From positions 28,684 to 92,683 of the forward strand of contig NEVA01000016.1 in NCBI GenBank assembly GCA_002304445.1: a DNA stretch of 64,000 nt, read 5' to 3'. Shown here piece after piece: positions 11,701-19,203 of this stretch. How positions within the stretch are numbered: the stretch's first letter is position 1; every line of letters starts with the position of its first letter. The DNA comes from Opitutia bacterium Tous-C4FEB (GTDB lineage Bacteria; Verrucomicrobiota; Verrucomicrobiia; Opitutales; Opitutaceae). Both the position numbers and the translations under genes were made by a program. Below the pieces are notes generated by a model. The model searched no databases, was not told the origin of the DNA, and saw nothing but the letters and a program-made list of their open reading frames with translations.

Positions 11701-11779
11701 GGCCGGTTCCTGCTACCTCGTTCGCCGCGCCGAACGGTCCGCGGCAGCCTCTGCCAGCCGCGCTGGGCGCCGCGCATGA
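8717..11779 (+). CDS. YfhO-like polytopic membrane protein
   Basis: 1020 aa with an N-terminal signal-anchor, a periplasmic beta-rich domain (about residues 35-175), then a dozen or more membrane helices up to about residue 700. The C-terminal extracytoplasmic domain ends with EAWLDRDFRVTLNG ... RIEFTYRPRRF and a last helix, the layout and C-terminal signature of YfhO-family proteins, which are thought to glycosylate teichoic or other surface polymers. It overlaps the next gene by 4 bases (ATGA), so the two are translationally coupled. The assignment is by family resemblance; no catalytic residue is verified. Confidence 0.8.
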   Translation: MKSFLSLPNLLAAALLSIVVSIPFLPFAAPVKTQFRFEITATNATAALPQLFFDVGRGINEADSARESLVGGTAPQVLSFPLPAGDYRGFRLDPLDRAGKITLTQALIRGADGRVVRRFAPDDFVPENQIATRSVQGETLELVTEPAAIDPILGLKVAAPFTLQSSLSENLRSLALRALPTLAVLLGLVWLFRRSLDRFSRVWTWLAARPARAVAIGAVIAVVASSYPVIFLGKSIVAPNNGTLLLYEDFPTLPGYRDRAVGAHSGADIGAIMWQHIPLSMLQHEALFRDGELPLWNRYNSAGTVHLGQGQSMFGDPLHFFVIAANGATWAWDLKYLAAKWLLACGLGLCVLRLTSHLPAALLVAFAANFVGFFPFRLNHPAFFSFCYAPWVLYAWLRIASAPHWTGAARWSAALVLANWTLMNSGTVKEAYMLLLTLNFAGACALLVSLLAPRERMLRFGLAGVAGIILICLSAPVWLTFLDALKNSYTGYNVPTAFQLPPSLGLGFFDEILLRPFWVNETVYNPSANFLVLTGVLAFLVYLRGAVVNRLVLGLAFAAVLPGSIVFGLIPPLWIAQLPFLGNVSHIDNSFGVGLILLLIVLAGVGFAAASARLARPEGRGDLAIASLLLFALVLPYIAHRQTIQRSTYSYLHWGQTLPYSPFVWGSLLVLLVAAVGFMLVSRRILTRGPSTATVLVAVTCITVMLWRHGWHAGVGFEGRVVAPMVRADFHAKSPAIGALRADQKNEPSRAFGFQGNFFPGWTGVYRLEGIHGPDALVNPRFRELIEACGFERIWDWRLYQEFSKFPPLHRFYDVLNVRHYLDYRSNQGLLGAQLTPVFIGDLDVYRSETTWPRAFFTDRLAPYATPKDFAQLIASGDGRPFAAMQSNDPLFRREIPTELASRTVTPARNYRLTANTTALEIDASGPGLVVLTEAWLDRDFRVTLNGRRVDYLRVNHAFKGVVIPSAGSHRIEFTYRPRRFALSLNLAGLGLILLAGSCYLVRRAERSAAASASRAGRRA

Positions 11780-12708
11780 GGCCCGTCGCCGCCCCGCCCG
11801 TTTGCCGCTGCTGCGGCTCCGCCGCCGTGCGTTCCCGCGGATCAAAGCGCGGCACTTTCATCACCCAGGATTTTGCCTACCTCAGCTGCGCCACCTGCGG
11901 ATATCTCTTCGTCGATCCGTTCGCCGGTTATGAAATCTACAACGACGACTACTACCGCGGCCGCGGTCCCGACCCCTACGTCGACTACGCCTCCGAATAC
12001 ACCGACTACCGCGCGACCGATCGCATCCTTGAGTTCGAAGACCTTGTCCGTCTCGCGTCCGTCTATTTCTCCGCCGCCCCTCGCTCGGATTCACCGCTCC
12101 GGTGGCTCGACTTCGGTTGCGGGGCCGGCGGCCTGCTCAAGTTTCTCTCCGCCCGCAAAACTCTTTCCGTGTCCGGCCGCGCCCGACCCGTCGAAGTCAC
12201 GGGACACGATGTTGGCTCCTACGCCGATCTCCTGCGCACCCGCGACGGTTTCCGTATCCTAAATCTCGACGCCATCCGTGACCTGCCCGATCACCAGTTC
12301 GACGTCATCAGTCTCATCGAGGTCATCGAACACATCGAATATCCCGATCCCGTCATCGCCCTCGCGGCGCGCCTGCTTCGACCCGGTGGCCTCCTGCTTT
12401 TGACCACCGGCAATAACGATTGCCCCGTTGCTCGCCGCACCGGCCTGGCCAACCGCTACTACCTGCCGGAGATTCACGTTGGCATTTTCAATCCCCATTG
12501 CCTGCGCACGATCTACAAACGCCACGGCCTGATCCCGCACCACGTGCGCTATTCGGGTGTGGTGAAATTCAAAGTCATCAAGAGCCTCGTCCATCCCGGC
12601 CGCCGCCGGATCGCCCGCATCGCGTTGAAATTCCCCCCGCTGGTCCGCCTCATCGACCTCGCCTACGGCGTCTCAGCAATGCCTTGCGCCACAAAACCCC
12701 TTCTCTAA
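11776..12708 (+). CDS. SAM-dependent methyltransferase with N-terminal zinc-ribbon-like Cys pairs
   Basis: 310 aa. Two Cys pairs near the N-terminus (CRCCGS and CATCGYLFVDP) look like a zinc ribbon, as in many sugar C-methyltransferase-like proteins. The SAM motif is LDFGCGAGGLLKF near residue 110 and the second motif is LIEVIEHIEYP near residue 180. The start codon overlaps the stop of the YfhO-like gene (ATGA), and a GT2 gene follows 13 bases after its end, so it belongs to the glycan operon. Substrate unknown. Confidence 0.88.
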   Translation: MRPVAAPPVCRCCGSAAVRSRGSKRGTFITQDFAYLSCATCGYLFVDPFAGYEIYNDDYYRGRGPDPYVDYASEYTDYRATDRILEFEDLVRLASVYFSAAPRSDSPLRWLDFGCGAGGLLKFLSARKTLSVSGRARPVEVTGHDVGSYADLLRTRDGFRILNLDAIRDLPDHQFDVISLIEVIEHIEYPDPVIALAARLLRPGGLLLLTTGNNDCPVARRTGLANRYYLPEIHVGIFNPHCLRTIYKRHGLIPHHVRYSGVVKFKVIKSLVHPGRRRIARIALKFPPLVRLIDLAYGVSAMPCATKPLL

Positions 12709-12721
12709 ATCACCCTCCTTC

Positions 12722-13486
12722 ATGTCGTCAAACGCGCCCGTCTCGCTTCCTCTGCCGCACCGCACGCTCTCGGTGATCGTGCCCATTTTCAACGAAGCCG
12801 CGACGCTCCGCACCGCCCTCGACGCCATTGTGGCCAAAACGGTCGCCGGCTGGGACCTCGAGCTCATCTTCGTCGAAAGCAACTCCACCGATGGCTCCCG
12901 CGCGATCGTCGAGACCTACCGCACCGAGCCCCGGGTTACGCTCATCTTCGAAGATAAACCTCGCGGCAAAGGCCACGCCGTCCGCAACGCGCTCGCCCGC
13001 GCCACCGGCGAATTCATCCTCATCCAAGACGCGGATCTCGAATACTCCCTCGACGACTACGAGAAACTTCTCCTCCCGCTCGCCGCCGGCACGCACACCT
13101 TCGTGCTCGGCTCGCGCCACAACCCTGGCGATGGCTTCGCTATGCGGAGGTTCAACGACCAACCGCTCCACGCCTTTATCCTCAACACCGCCCACTGGAC
13201 CTTCACCCTTTTGATCGACATCTCCCTCGGCATTTGGCTCAAGGATCCTTTCACGATGTATAAAATTTTCCGCCGCGACGCGCTGCAAGGAATCACGCTC
13301 ACGTGCAACCGCTTCGATCTCGACTGGGAACTTCTGATCAAGCTCATCCGCGCCGGCCACCGCCCGATCGAGATCCCGATCAGCTACAATTCGCGCTCGT
13401 TCAAGGAAGGGAAAAAAATCCGCATGTTCCGCGACCCCCTCACTTGGCTTGTCGCTTGGGCCAAGTCCCGCTTCGGTCCGCTTTGA
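12722..13486 (+). CDS. Glycosyltransferase family 2, polyprenyl-phosphate sugar synthase-like
   Basis: 254 aa, compact single GT2 domain. It opens with LSVIVPIFNEAATL, has the nucleotide-binding FVESNSTDGS, the metal-binding IQDADLEY (residues about 100-107) and a C-terminal LDWELLIKLI/SFKEGKKI block. The size, motif order and lack of C-terminal membrane helices match DPM1-like synthases that load a sugar on a polyprenyl phosphate. It lies in one operon with the methyltransferase upstream and the epimerase 15 bases downstream. Confidence 0.88.
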   Translation: MSSNAPVSLPLPHRTLSVIVPIFNEAATLRTALDAIVAKTVAGWDLELIFVESNSTDGSRAIVETYRTEPRVTLIFEDKPRGKGHAVRNALARATGEFILIQDADLEYSLDDYEKLLLPLAAGTHTFVLGSRHNPGDGFAMRRFNDQPLHAFILNTAHWTFTLLIDISLGIWLKDPFTMYKIFRRDALQGITLTCNRFDLDWELLIKLIRAGHRPIEIPISYNSRSFKEGKKIRMFRDPLTWLVAWAKSRFGPL

Positions 13487-13501
13487 TTTTTCGTCAGCCC
13501 C

Positions 13502-14563
13502 ATGTCCAAAACCCTGCTCGTCACCGGCTCCTCCGGCCTCATCGGCTCCGAGGTTTGCGTCTACTTCGCCCGCGAACTCGGCTACACCGTCCACGGCGTC
13601 GATAACAACCAGCGCGCCGTCTTTTTCGGCCCTTCCGGCGATACGCGCTGGAATCAAAACCGCCTCGCCGCCGACCTGCCCGGCTTCGTCCACCACGAGC
13701 TCGATATCCGGGACCGCGCCGGCGTCCTGGCCTTGGTCAAGACGGTCAAGCCATCCGTCATTGTCCACACCGCCGCGCAACCGTCCCACGACCGCGCCGC
13801 GGCCATCCCTTTCGACGACTTCGACACCAACGCCGTCGGCACCCTCAATTTTCTCGAAGCCGCCCGCCAAGCCGCGCCCGAATCTCCGTTCGTCCACATG
13901 TCGACGAACAAGGTCTACGGCGACGCCCCCAACCGCATCGCCCTCACCGAGCTCGCCACGCGCTGGGACTACGCCGATCCCGCCTACGAGCACGGCATCG
14001 CGGAGACATTTACCATCGACCAGTCGAAACACTCTCTCTTCGGCGCCAGCAAAGTTGCCGCCGATGTCATGGTCCAGGAATACGGCCGCTACTTCGGCCT
14101 GCCCACCTGCGCCTTGCGCGGCGGTTGCCTCACCGGCCCCAACCACACCGGCGTCGAGCTCCACGGATTCCTTTCCTACCTCGCAAAATGCAACCTCGAG
14201 GGCCGCGAATACCGCGTCTTCGGTTACAAGGGCAAACAGGTCCGCGACAACATCCACTCCCTCGACGTCGCCCGCTTCATGGCCGCCTTCGTCGCCGCCC
14301 CACGTGCCGGCGAGGTCTACAATCTCGGCGGCGGCAAGGCCAACAGCACCTCCATCCTCGAAGCGTTTAAGATCGCGGAGAAATTCACCGGCCAAGCCCA
14401 AGTCCACACCTACGTAAACGAGAACCGCGCCGGCGACCACATCTGCTACTATAGCGACCTGCGCAAAATGCGCGCCCACTACCCGGCTTGGGACATTACC
14501 CAATCCCTCGAAGAGACCATTCGGCAAATCGTCGTGTCCTGGAAAAAGCGAAACTCATCCTGA
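13502..14563 (+). CDS. NAD-dependent sugar-nucleotide epimerase, CDP-tyvelose 2-epimerase-like
   Basis: 353 aa extended short-chain dehydrogenase. The Rossmann motif is [11 protein letters not shown] (residues 8-18) and the second-strand acid is in GVDNN. The blocks AAQPSHD (91-97), STNKVYGD (134-141) and [15 protein letters not shown] are typical of the CDP-paratose/tyvelose 2-epimerase family. At the catalytic YxxxK the Tyr is replaced: the sequence is SLFGASK, giving Phe180 with Lys184 kept. I believe close relatives share this, so it may mark a subfamily with changed chemistry. It should act on a nucleotide sugar feeding the neighbouring glycosyltransferases. Confidence 0.88.
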   Translation: MSKTLLVTGSSGLIGSEVCVYFARELGYTVHGVDNNQRAVFFGPSGDTRWNQNRLAADLPGFVHHELDIRDRAGVLALVKTVKPSVIVHTAAQPSHDRAAAIPFDDFDTNAVGTLNFLEAARQAAPESPFVHMSTNKVYGDAPNRIALTELATRWDYADPAYEHGIAETFTIDQSKHSLFGASKVAADVMVQEYGRYFGLPTCALRGGCLTGPNHTGVELHGFLSYLAKCNLEGREYRVFGYKGKQVRDNIHSLDVARFMAAFVAAPRAGEVYNLGGGKANSTSILEAFKIAEKFTGQAQVHTYVNENRAGDHICYYSDLRKMRAHYPAWDITQSLEETIRQIVVSWKKRNSS

Positions 14564-14580
14564 CCGCGCGGGGCCGAGGC

Positions 14581-14605
14581 GGCATGGGCTTCCCGCCCAT
14601 GTGCC
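14581..14605. repeat. Short palindromic intergenic element (CATGGGC-N5-GCCCATG)
   Basis: A 7-bp perfect stem, 14583-14589 with 14595-14601, in the gap between the epimerase and the next gene. Related hairpins lie at 23375-23403 and 26876-26896. Confidence 0.5.
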
Positions 14606-14630
14606 GAAACCGCCCCCACTCCCCGCCGCC

Positions 14631-15251
14631 ATGCGCGCCTCTTTCCCCCGCTCCCTGTTTCTCCTTCTCTCCGGACTCTTGCTCTTCGCCGCGCCCACCG
14701 CCCGCGCTCTCTCCGTCATCCCGCCCACCTTCGCCGAGTTGGTTGCCGAATCCGAATCCATCGTCCGCGGTGAGGTCACCGCCGTCCGCTCCGCCCACGA
14801 CGAAGATTCCCCCGGCCGTCCGATCCGCACCTACGTCACCTTTGATGTTGTTCGCACCCTCAAGGGCGTCACCCCCGCCGCCGGCACCCTTACGCTCGTA
14901 TTCCTCGGCGGCACCGTCGGCACCGACACGCTCTCCATTTCCGGGATGCCGGCCTTCTCGCTCGGGGATCGCGAGATTCTCTTCGTCGCCCGCAACGGCA
15001 AAACCTACTGCCCGCTCATCGCCGCCGGCCACGGCCGCTACCGCATTCTTCGCGATGCCGCCACCCAGCGCGACTATGTCGCCCGCGAAAACCGCACCCC
15101 GCTCGAAGACCCTGAGGAAGTCGTCCTTCCGCTCACCGGCTCCGATGTCGTCGCCCGCCTAAAGTCTCCCGCCCGCGCCCTGTCGCCCGAGGACTTCGAG
15201 TCCCGCATCTCCCGCGCCGTCACCGGCCCCACCGTCCCGGCTGTTCCCTAA
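14631..15251 (+). CDS. Secreted protein of unknown function
   Basis: 206 aa from the ATG at 14631, chosen because it begins directly with a signal peptide (MRASFPRSLFLLLSGLLLFAAPTARA). The mature part has a regular beta-strand pattern (SIVRGEVTAVRS, RTYVTFDVVRTLKG, TLTLVFLGG, EILFVARNG) suggesting a single beta-barrel or sandwich domain. I do not recognise a named family. It is followed 13 bases later by a secreted metalloprotease, so it could be a partner or inhibitor of that protease; this is only positional inference. Confidence 0.75.
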   Translation: MRASFPRSLFLLLSGLLLFAAPTARALSVIPPTFAELVAESESIVRGEVTAVRSAHDEDSPGRPIRTYVTFDVVRTLKGVTPAAGTLTLVFLGGTVGTDTLSISGMPAFSLGDREILFVARNGKTYCPLIAAGHGRYRILRDAATQRDYVARENRTPLEDPEEVVLPLTGSDVVARLKSPARALSPEDFESRISRAVTGPTVPAVP

Positions 15252-15264
15252 GCCCACCTTCCCC

Positions 15265-17067
15265 GTGTCCCGCGCTGGTCTCGACGCTTTTTGGCTGGGT
15301 CTCGTCCTCACAACCTTTGGTGCACCGCTGGGCCACGCCTTCGATCTGGTCGGAAATTCCTGGCCGTCGGGCACGATCCCGCTGCGCCTTCAACTCGACG
15401 CCACCCGCCCCGCGAACCCGTCGCTCCCCCTCCTCGACACCTCCACCTCTTGGAACGCCGTCGCCACCGCCGCACTCAACGAGTGGAACCCCCATCTGAC
15501 CCGGGTCCAATTCACCTCGACCGAGAGCACCGTCACCACCGCCGCGTTCGGCAACCGCGTCAATAACGTCCTCTTTTCGACCACCGTTTACGGCGATCCA
15601 TTCGACGACCGCACGCTCGCGATCACGCTTTCGTCCACGGCATTTCGGAAAACCGAGGCCGACGTGCTCGTGAACACCACCAAGAGTTGGAATTCCTACC
15701 GCGGGAACAGCCGCGCCGCCCTCGATCTGCGCCGTGTCCTCATCCACGAGTTCGGCCACGTCCTCGGCCTCGACCATCCGGATCAGGCCGTCCCCGCCCA
15801 AGCTGTCGCCGCGGTCATGAACAGCACCATCGGTAACCTCGATACCCTCGCCGCCGACGATCGCGCCGGGGCCGCCGCCCTCTATGGCACCGCGATCGTA
15901 CGTCCGGTCATCACCACCCAGCCCACGTCCGCGACCGTCAACGTCACAGGCACCGCACGCCTCTCCGTCGCCGTAAACGACTCTGCCACGGTGCTCGGCT
16001 CCACTCTCTACGACTACACCTGGTATTTTGCGCCCACCGGTGCCACCACCTTCGAGCCGCTCTTCACCATCAACAGCTCCACACGCCTCGATTTCAATCT
16101 CGCCCAACTCGGCGACGCCGGCCGCTACTTCTTCTCCGCCTCCACGCCCGACGAAACGGTGAACAGCAACACCGTCACGCTCACGGTTAATCCCGTCGCC
16201 GTCTCGCCCTCGACCCAGCTCGTCAACGTCGCCACCCGCGGCGTCGCCGGCACCGGCGCCAACGCCATGATCGTCGGCTTTTCCATCTCCGGCTCGAAAC
16301 CCAAACAAGTGCTTCTCCGCGCCGTCGGCCCCGGTCTCGCCGCCTTCAATGTCCCCGGCCGTCTCGCCGATCCGATTCTCACGCTGAAATCCGCAGACCG
16401 AACCGACCTCGCCACCAACGATAATTGGGAACAGCAGACCGCCACCACCGCCTCGAATATCGCCGCCGTCACCGCCCGCGTCGGCGCCTTCGCCCTCGCC
16501 CCCGGCTCCCGCGATGCCGTCATTCTCACCACCCTCGCCCCCGGCAACTACACCGCCCTCGTCAGTAGCCCGAATAACTCCAGCGGTGTCATCATCCTCG
16601 AAGCCTACGACACCGACAGCCCCCTCGATCCCGCGCTCAAGCTCGCCAACCTCGCCAGCCGCGGCTTCGTGGGCACCGGCGCCGATGTCATCATTGCCGG
16701 CTTTCTCGTCAGCGGCCCAGGTCCCAAGACGTTTCTCATCCGCGCCATCGGCCCCACGCTCCTGCAAGCGCCGTTCAATCTCGCCGGCGCGCTCCGCGAT
16801 CCTTACCTCAAAATCTTTCGCGGCGACACCCTCCTCCGCGAACTCGACGACTGGGATTCTCCCGCCTCCGCCCAAGCCTCGCTCCGCGCCGCCGCCGCCC
16901 GCGTCGGCGCCTTCGCCCTGCGCGAAGTCCGCGGCACCTTCCCCCCCACCGGCCTCGATGCCGTCATGCTCATCACGCTCCCACCCGGCAACTACACCGC
17001 CCAAATGAGCGGCCTCGACGACGGCACCGGCATCGGCCTGATCGAGGTCTACGAAATGCCGGACTAG
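15265..17067 (+). CDS. Secreted matrixin-type metalloprotease with duplicated C-terminal domain
   Basis: 600 aa, GTG start, with a signal peptide ending near HAFD (residue 25). The zinc site is HEFGHVLGLDH (His161, Glu162, His165, His171) and a Met-turn candidate follows at AVMNS (Met185): a metzincin of the matrixin type. An Ig-like domain covers about residues 213-312. Two diverged copies of a roughly 135-residue domain follow (about 318-450 and 460-598), each opening with a VGTG/AGTG block, containing LLRAVGPGL or LIRAIGPTL, a DNWE or DDWD turn, and ending with a GNYTA strand. The duplicated domain is common in secreted Verrucomicrobia proteins as far as I recall. Confidence 0.85.
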   Translation: MSRAGLDAFWLGLVLTTFGAPLGHAFDLVGNSWPSGTIPLRLQLDATRPANPSLPLLDTSTSWNAVATAALNEWNPHLTRVQFTSTESTVTTAAFGNRVNNVLFSTTVYGDPFDDRTLAITLSSTAFRKTEADVLVNTTKSWNSYRGNSRAALDLRRVLIHEFGHVLGLDHPDQAVPAQAVAAVMNSTIGNLDTLAADDRAGAAALYGTAIVRPVITTQPTSATVNVTGTARLSVAVNDSATVLGSTLYDYTWYFAPTGATTFEPLFTINSSTRLDFNLAQLGDAGRYFFSASTPDETVNSNTVTLTVNPVAVSPSTQLVNVATRGVAGTGANAMIVGFSISGSKPKQVLLRAVGPGLAAFNVPGRLADPILTLKSADRTDLATNDNWEQQTATTASNIAAVTARVGAFALAPGSRDAVILTTLAPGNYTALVSSPNNSSGVIILEAYDTDSPLDPALKLANLASRGFVGTGADVIIAGFLVSGPGPKTFLIRAIGPTLLQAPFNLAGALRDPYLKIFRGDTLLRELDDWDSPASAQASLRAAAARVGAFALREVRGTFPPTGLDAVMLITLPPGNYTAQMSGLDDGTGIGLIEVYEMPD

Positions 17068-17125
17068 CCTGCCTCCCAATTCTCCCCGCTCGACTCTCAA
17101 CGCTTAGCTCCCAACTTCCGCCCGC

Positions 17126-17920
17126 ATGTCCGACTTCAAACACTACTTCGGCGTCCCGCCCTCCGATCAAAACGCCCTCGATGTCTTCGCCGGCGAATGG
17201 TCCTCGTCGCCCCCCGCCAGCCGCCCCGAGCTCAAAGCCGGGGCGACGCCCCTTTTCGATGACCCGCGCATCCAGTGGACCCATGATCGCTTCAACGAGA
17301 TGGGCCTCGCCGGCGGCTTCACCGGCCGCGACGTCCTCGAACTCGGCCCGCTCGAGGGCGCCCACACTTACCTGATCGACAAGCTCGGCGCCACCAGCGT
17401 CACCGCCGTTGAAGCTAACACCCGCGCTTACCTGAAGTGCCTCATCGCCAAGGAAACCTTCGGGATGAGCAGCAAGACCCGCTTTCTCCTCGGCGACGTG
17501 CTCTCCTACCTGCACGCCACCGACCGCGTCTTCGATATCACCGTCGCCTGCGGCATTCTCTACCACCTCACCAACCCCGTCGAACTGCTCGAACTGCTCG
17601 CCCGCCGCAGCCGCGCGATTTATCTGTGGACCGTTTTCTACGACCCGGAGTTCGTCGCCAAAAATCCCGTGCCCGGCGCAAAATTTTCCGAAGCCCTGCC
17701 GATGGAACACGCCGGCTACAAACACACCGTGCATCGTTTCAACTACGGCCCCTCGCTCGACTGGAAAGGCTTCTGCGGCGGCGGAGAAGTTTACAGCTAT
17801 TGGATGGAAAAGTCCGAGATCGTCGGCGCGCTGGAAAAATTCGGCTTCACCGATTTTCGCGTCGAGCAACACCCCAACATCCACGGCAGCGCCCTCATGC
17901 TCGCCGCCCGCAAACCATAA
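17126..17920 (+). CDS. Class I SAM-dependent methyltransferase
   Basis: 264 aa, ATG start. The SAM motif is VLELGPLEGAHTYL (residues about 71-84), the acidic end of strand 2 is VEANTR, and the post-motif is ITVACGILYHLTNPVELLELL. The family is Methyltransf_23-like. No neighbour fixes the substrate; it is the last plus-strand gene before a convergent DUF362 gene and may belong to the glycan functions spread over this region. Confidence 0.85.
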   Translation: MSDFKHYFGVPPSDQNALDVFAGEWSSSPPASRPELKAGATPLFDDPRIQWTHDRFNEMGLAGGFTGRDVLELGPLEGAHTYLIDKLGATSVTAVEANTRAYLKCLIAKETFGMSSKTRFLLGDVLSYLHATDRVFDITVACGILYHLTNPVELLELLARRSRAIYLWTVFYDPEFVAKNPVPGAKFSEALPMEHAGYKHTVHRFNYGPSLDWKGFCGGGEVYSYWMEKSEIVGALEKFGFTDFRVEQHPNIHGSALMLAARKP

Positions 17921-17924
17921 CCGC

Positions 17925-17940
17925 CGCGGGACCACCCGCG
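17925..17940. repeat. Short palindrome CGCGGG-ACCA-CCCGCG
   Basis: A 6-bp perfect stem in the convergent gap between the methyltransferase and the DUF362 gene. The stem is the same as at 8551-8566 with a different loop. There is no T-run. Confidence 0.4.
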
Positions 17941-17971
17941 CACCGCCGGGCCCCGCGGCCCCGCCGCCCGC

Positions 17972-19051
17972 TCACTTCACCTGGATAATCTCCGCGCGCT
18001 TGATCCGGGTGGATCCCACGCCGAGGGTCTCGGCGAACTCAAGCGTGCGAATCTCCTCGGAGATATTCTCAAACCCGCCCCGCTTGCGCGCCGCATCGAT
18101 CTTGGCCCGCATCAACGAGTCGAGCAGCACCGGGTCCGTGCTCAACCACAGCAGCGGCTCTGACTTGCTGTAGAGTGAATTGAAAAACGGTCCGCCGATG
18201 AACTGGTAATGTTCGAGGCTCGTGATCGTAAACGCCCACGTCTGCCGCAGCTCGGGAATCGCACTCATCTCGGCCACCGCCGCCGGTGCATTCGCCGGCG
18301 AGCGGAAGAAACGCGCCGTGTTCGAGGCGTTCCACAGCGTCGCGTTCACCAACGCCCCGTTGATACCGAGGATCGGATGATCCGTGTAAACCGGCAGGTT
18401 GATCCAAAAATCCGCGTCGAAAAACAACGGCGTCGCCAAAAAGCTCTTTCGGTCTTCGTCCTTCGAGGAGTCGTTCGCGAAGTCCTTCGTCTGCGCGGCG
18501 GCAAAGACCGGATCAAACCGCTGCGGCAACGGACTGTCGTAAAACCACTCCGGGTCATAATAACGCCCCGATTCCAGCACGTAGATTTTGTTGCCCTTGA
18601 ACGGCGTCTCACCGGTGACCAGCGAGGGCAGATAACCGGTCATGCGCAGCCGCAGTTGGTTCAGGCCCACGAGGAACACGTCGCTGTTCTCAAACCCGCG
18701 CTTCACCAGCGAGCGGATCACCGCGCGCACCAGCGGCAACGGCGTCGCCATCCCGGCGCCTGAATCGGTGTAGATTTTCAGTCCGACTTTTTTCTTTTCG
18801 CCCGGCACCAGCTTGCGCCCGCTCGACTGCTCAAAAGCCGAGATCAACGCCTCGACTTTCGCTTCATAGGCGTAGTCGTCGAAGCTGCTCAACCGCGCTT
18901 CCCAAATCGGCGCCATCGGGGCCGCCGGCGCCTTGGCCAACGCGCCCGGAGGATTCGCTGCGGCTGCCGGCGGTGTCGTGGCGGCCTGCGCGCGCAAAGC
19001 GACGGGCCACAAGCTGGCGAATCCCAAAACAAGGAGCGAAAGACGATGCAT
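17972..19051 (-). CDS. Exported DUF362-like protein
   Basis: 359 aa from the ATG at 19051, where a signal peptide (MHRLSLLVLGFASLWPVALRAQA) begins; longer in-frame starts upstream would destroy it. The body has the DUF362 pattern: KVGLKIYTDSGAGM, then PLVRAVIRSLVKRGF, and NLPVYTDHPILGINGALVNATLWN, which parallels the family block of an Lxxh...H...G.tgalkN type. The molecular function of DUF362 is not established; no 4Fe-4S cysteine cluster is visible here. Transcribed away from dnaG (152 bases between starts). Confidence 0.75.
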   Translation of the reverse strand: MHRLSLLVLGFASLWPVALRAQAATTPPAAAANPPGALAKAPAAPMAPIWEARLSSFDDYAYEAKVEALISAFEQSSGRKLVPGEKKKVGLKIYTDSGAGMATPLPLVRAVIRSLVKRGFENSDVFLVGLNQLRLRMTGYLPSLVTGETPFKGNKIYVLESGRYYDPEWFYDSPLPQRFDPVFAAAQTKDFANDSSKDEDRKSFLATPLFFDADFWINLPVYTDHPILGINGALVNATLWNASNTARFFRSPANAPAAVAEMSAIPELRQTWAFTITSLEHYQFIGGPFFNSLYSKSEPLLWLSTDPVLLDSLMRAKIDAARKRGGFENISEEIRTLEFAETLGVGSTRIKRAEIIQVK

Positions 19052-19203
19052 GTGTGATGATAGGTCGCCCATAGCCGGGCAAAGTTTCCTCGAAAGAGTG
19101 CGAAACTTGACAGCCCCCTTTCGCGGTTGAAAGTGCATTCTTCTACGTTCGTCGCGCCCTTTGATTGAGGGGTATCACTCGCTCCTCTTTTGTTTAAAGT
19201 TCC

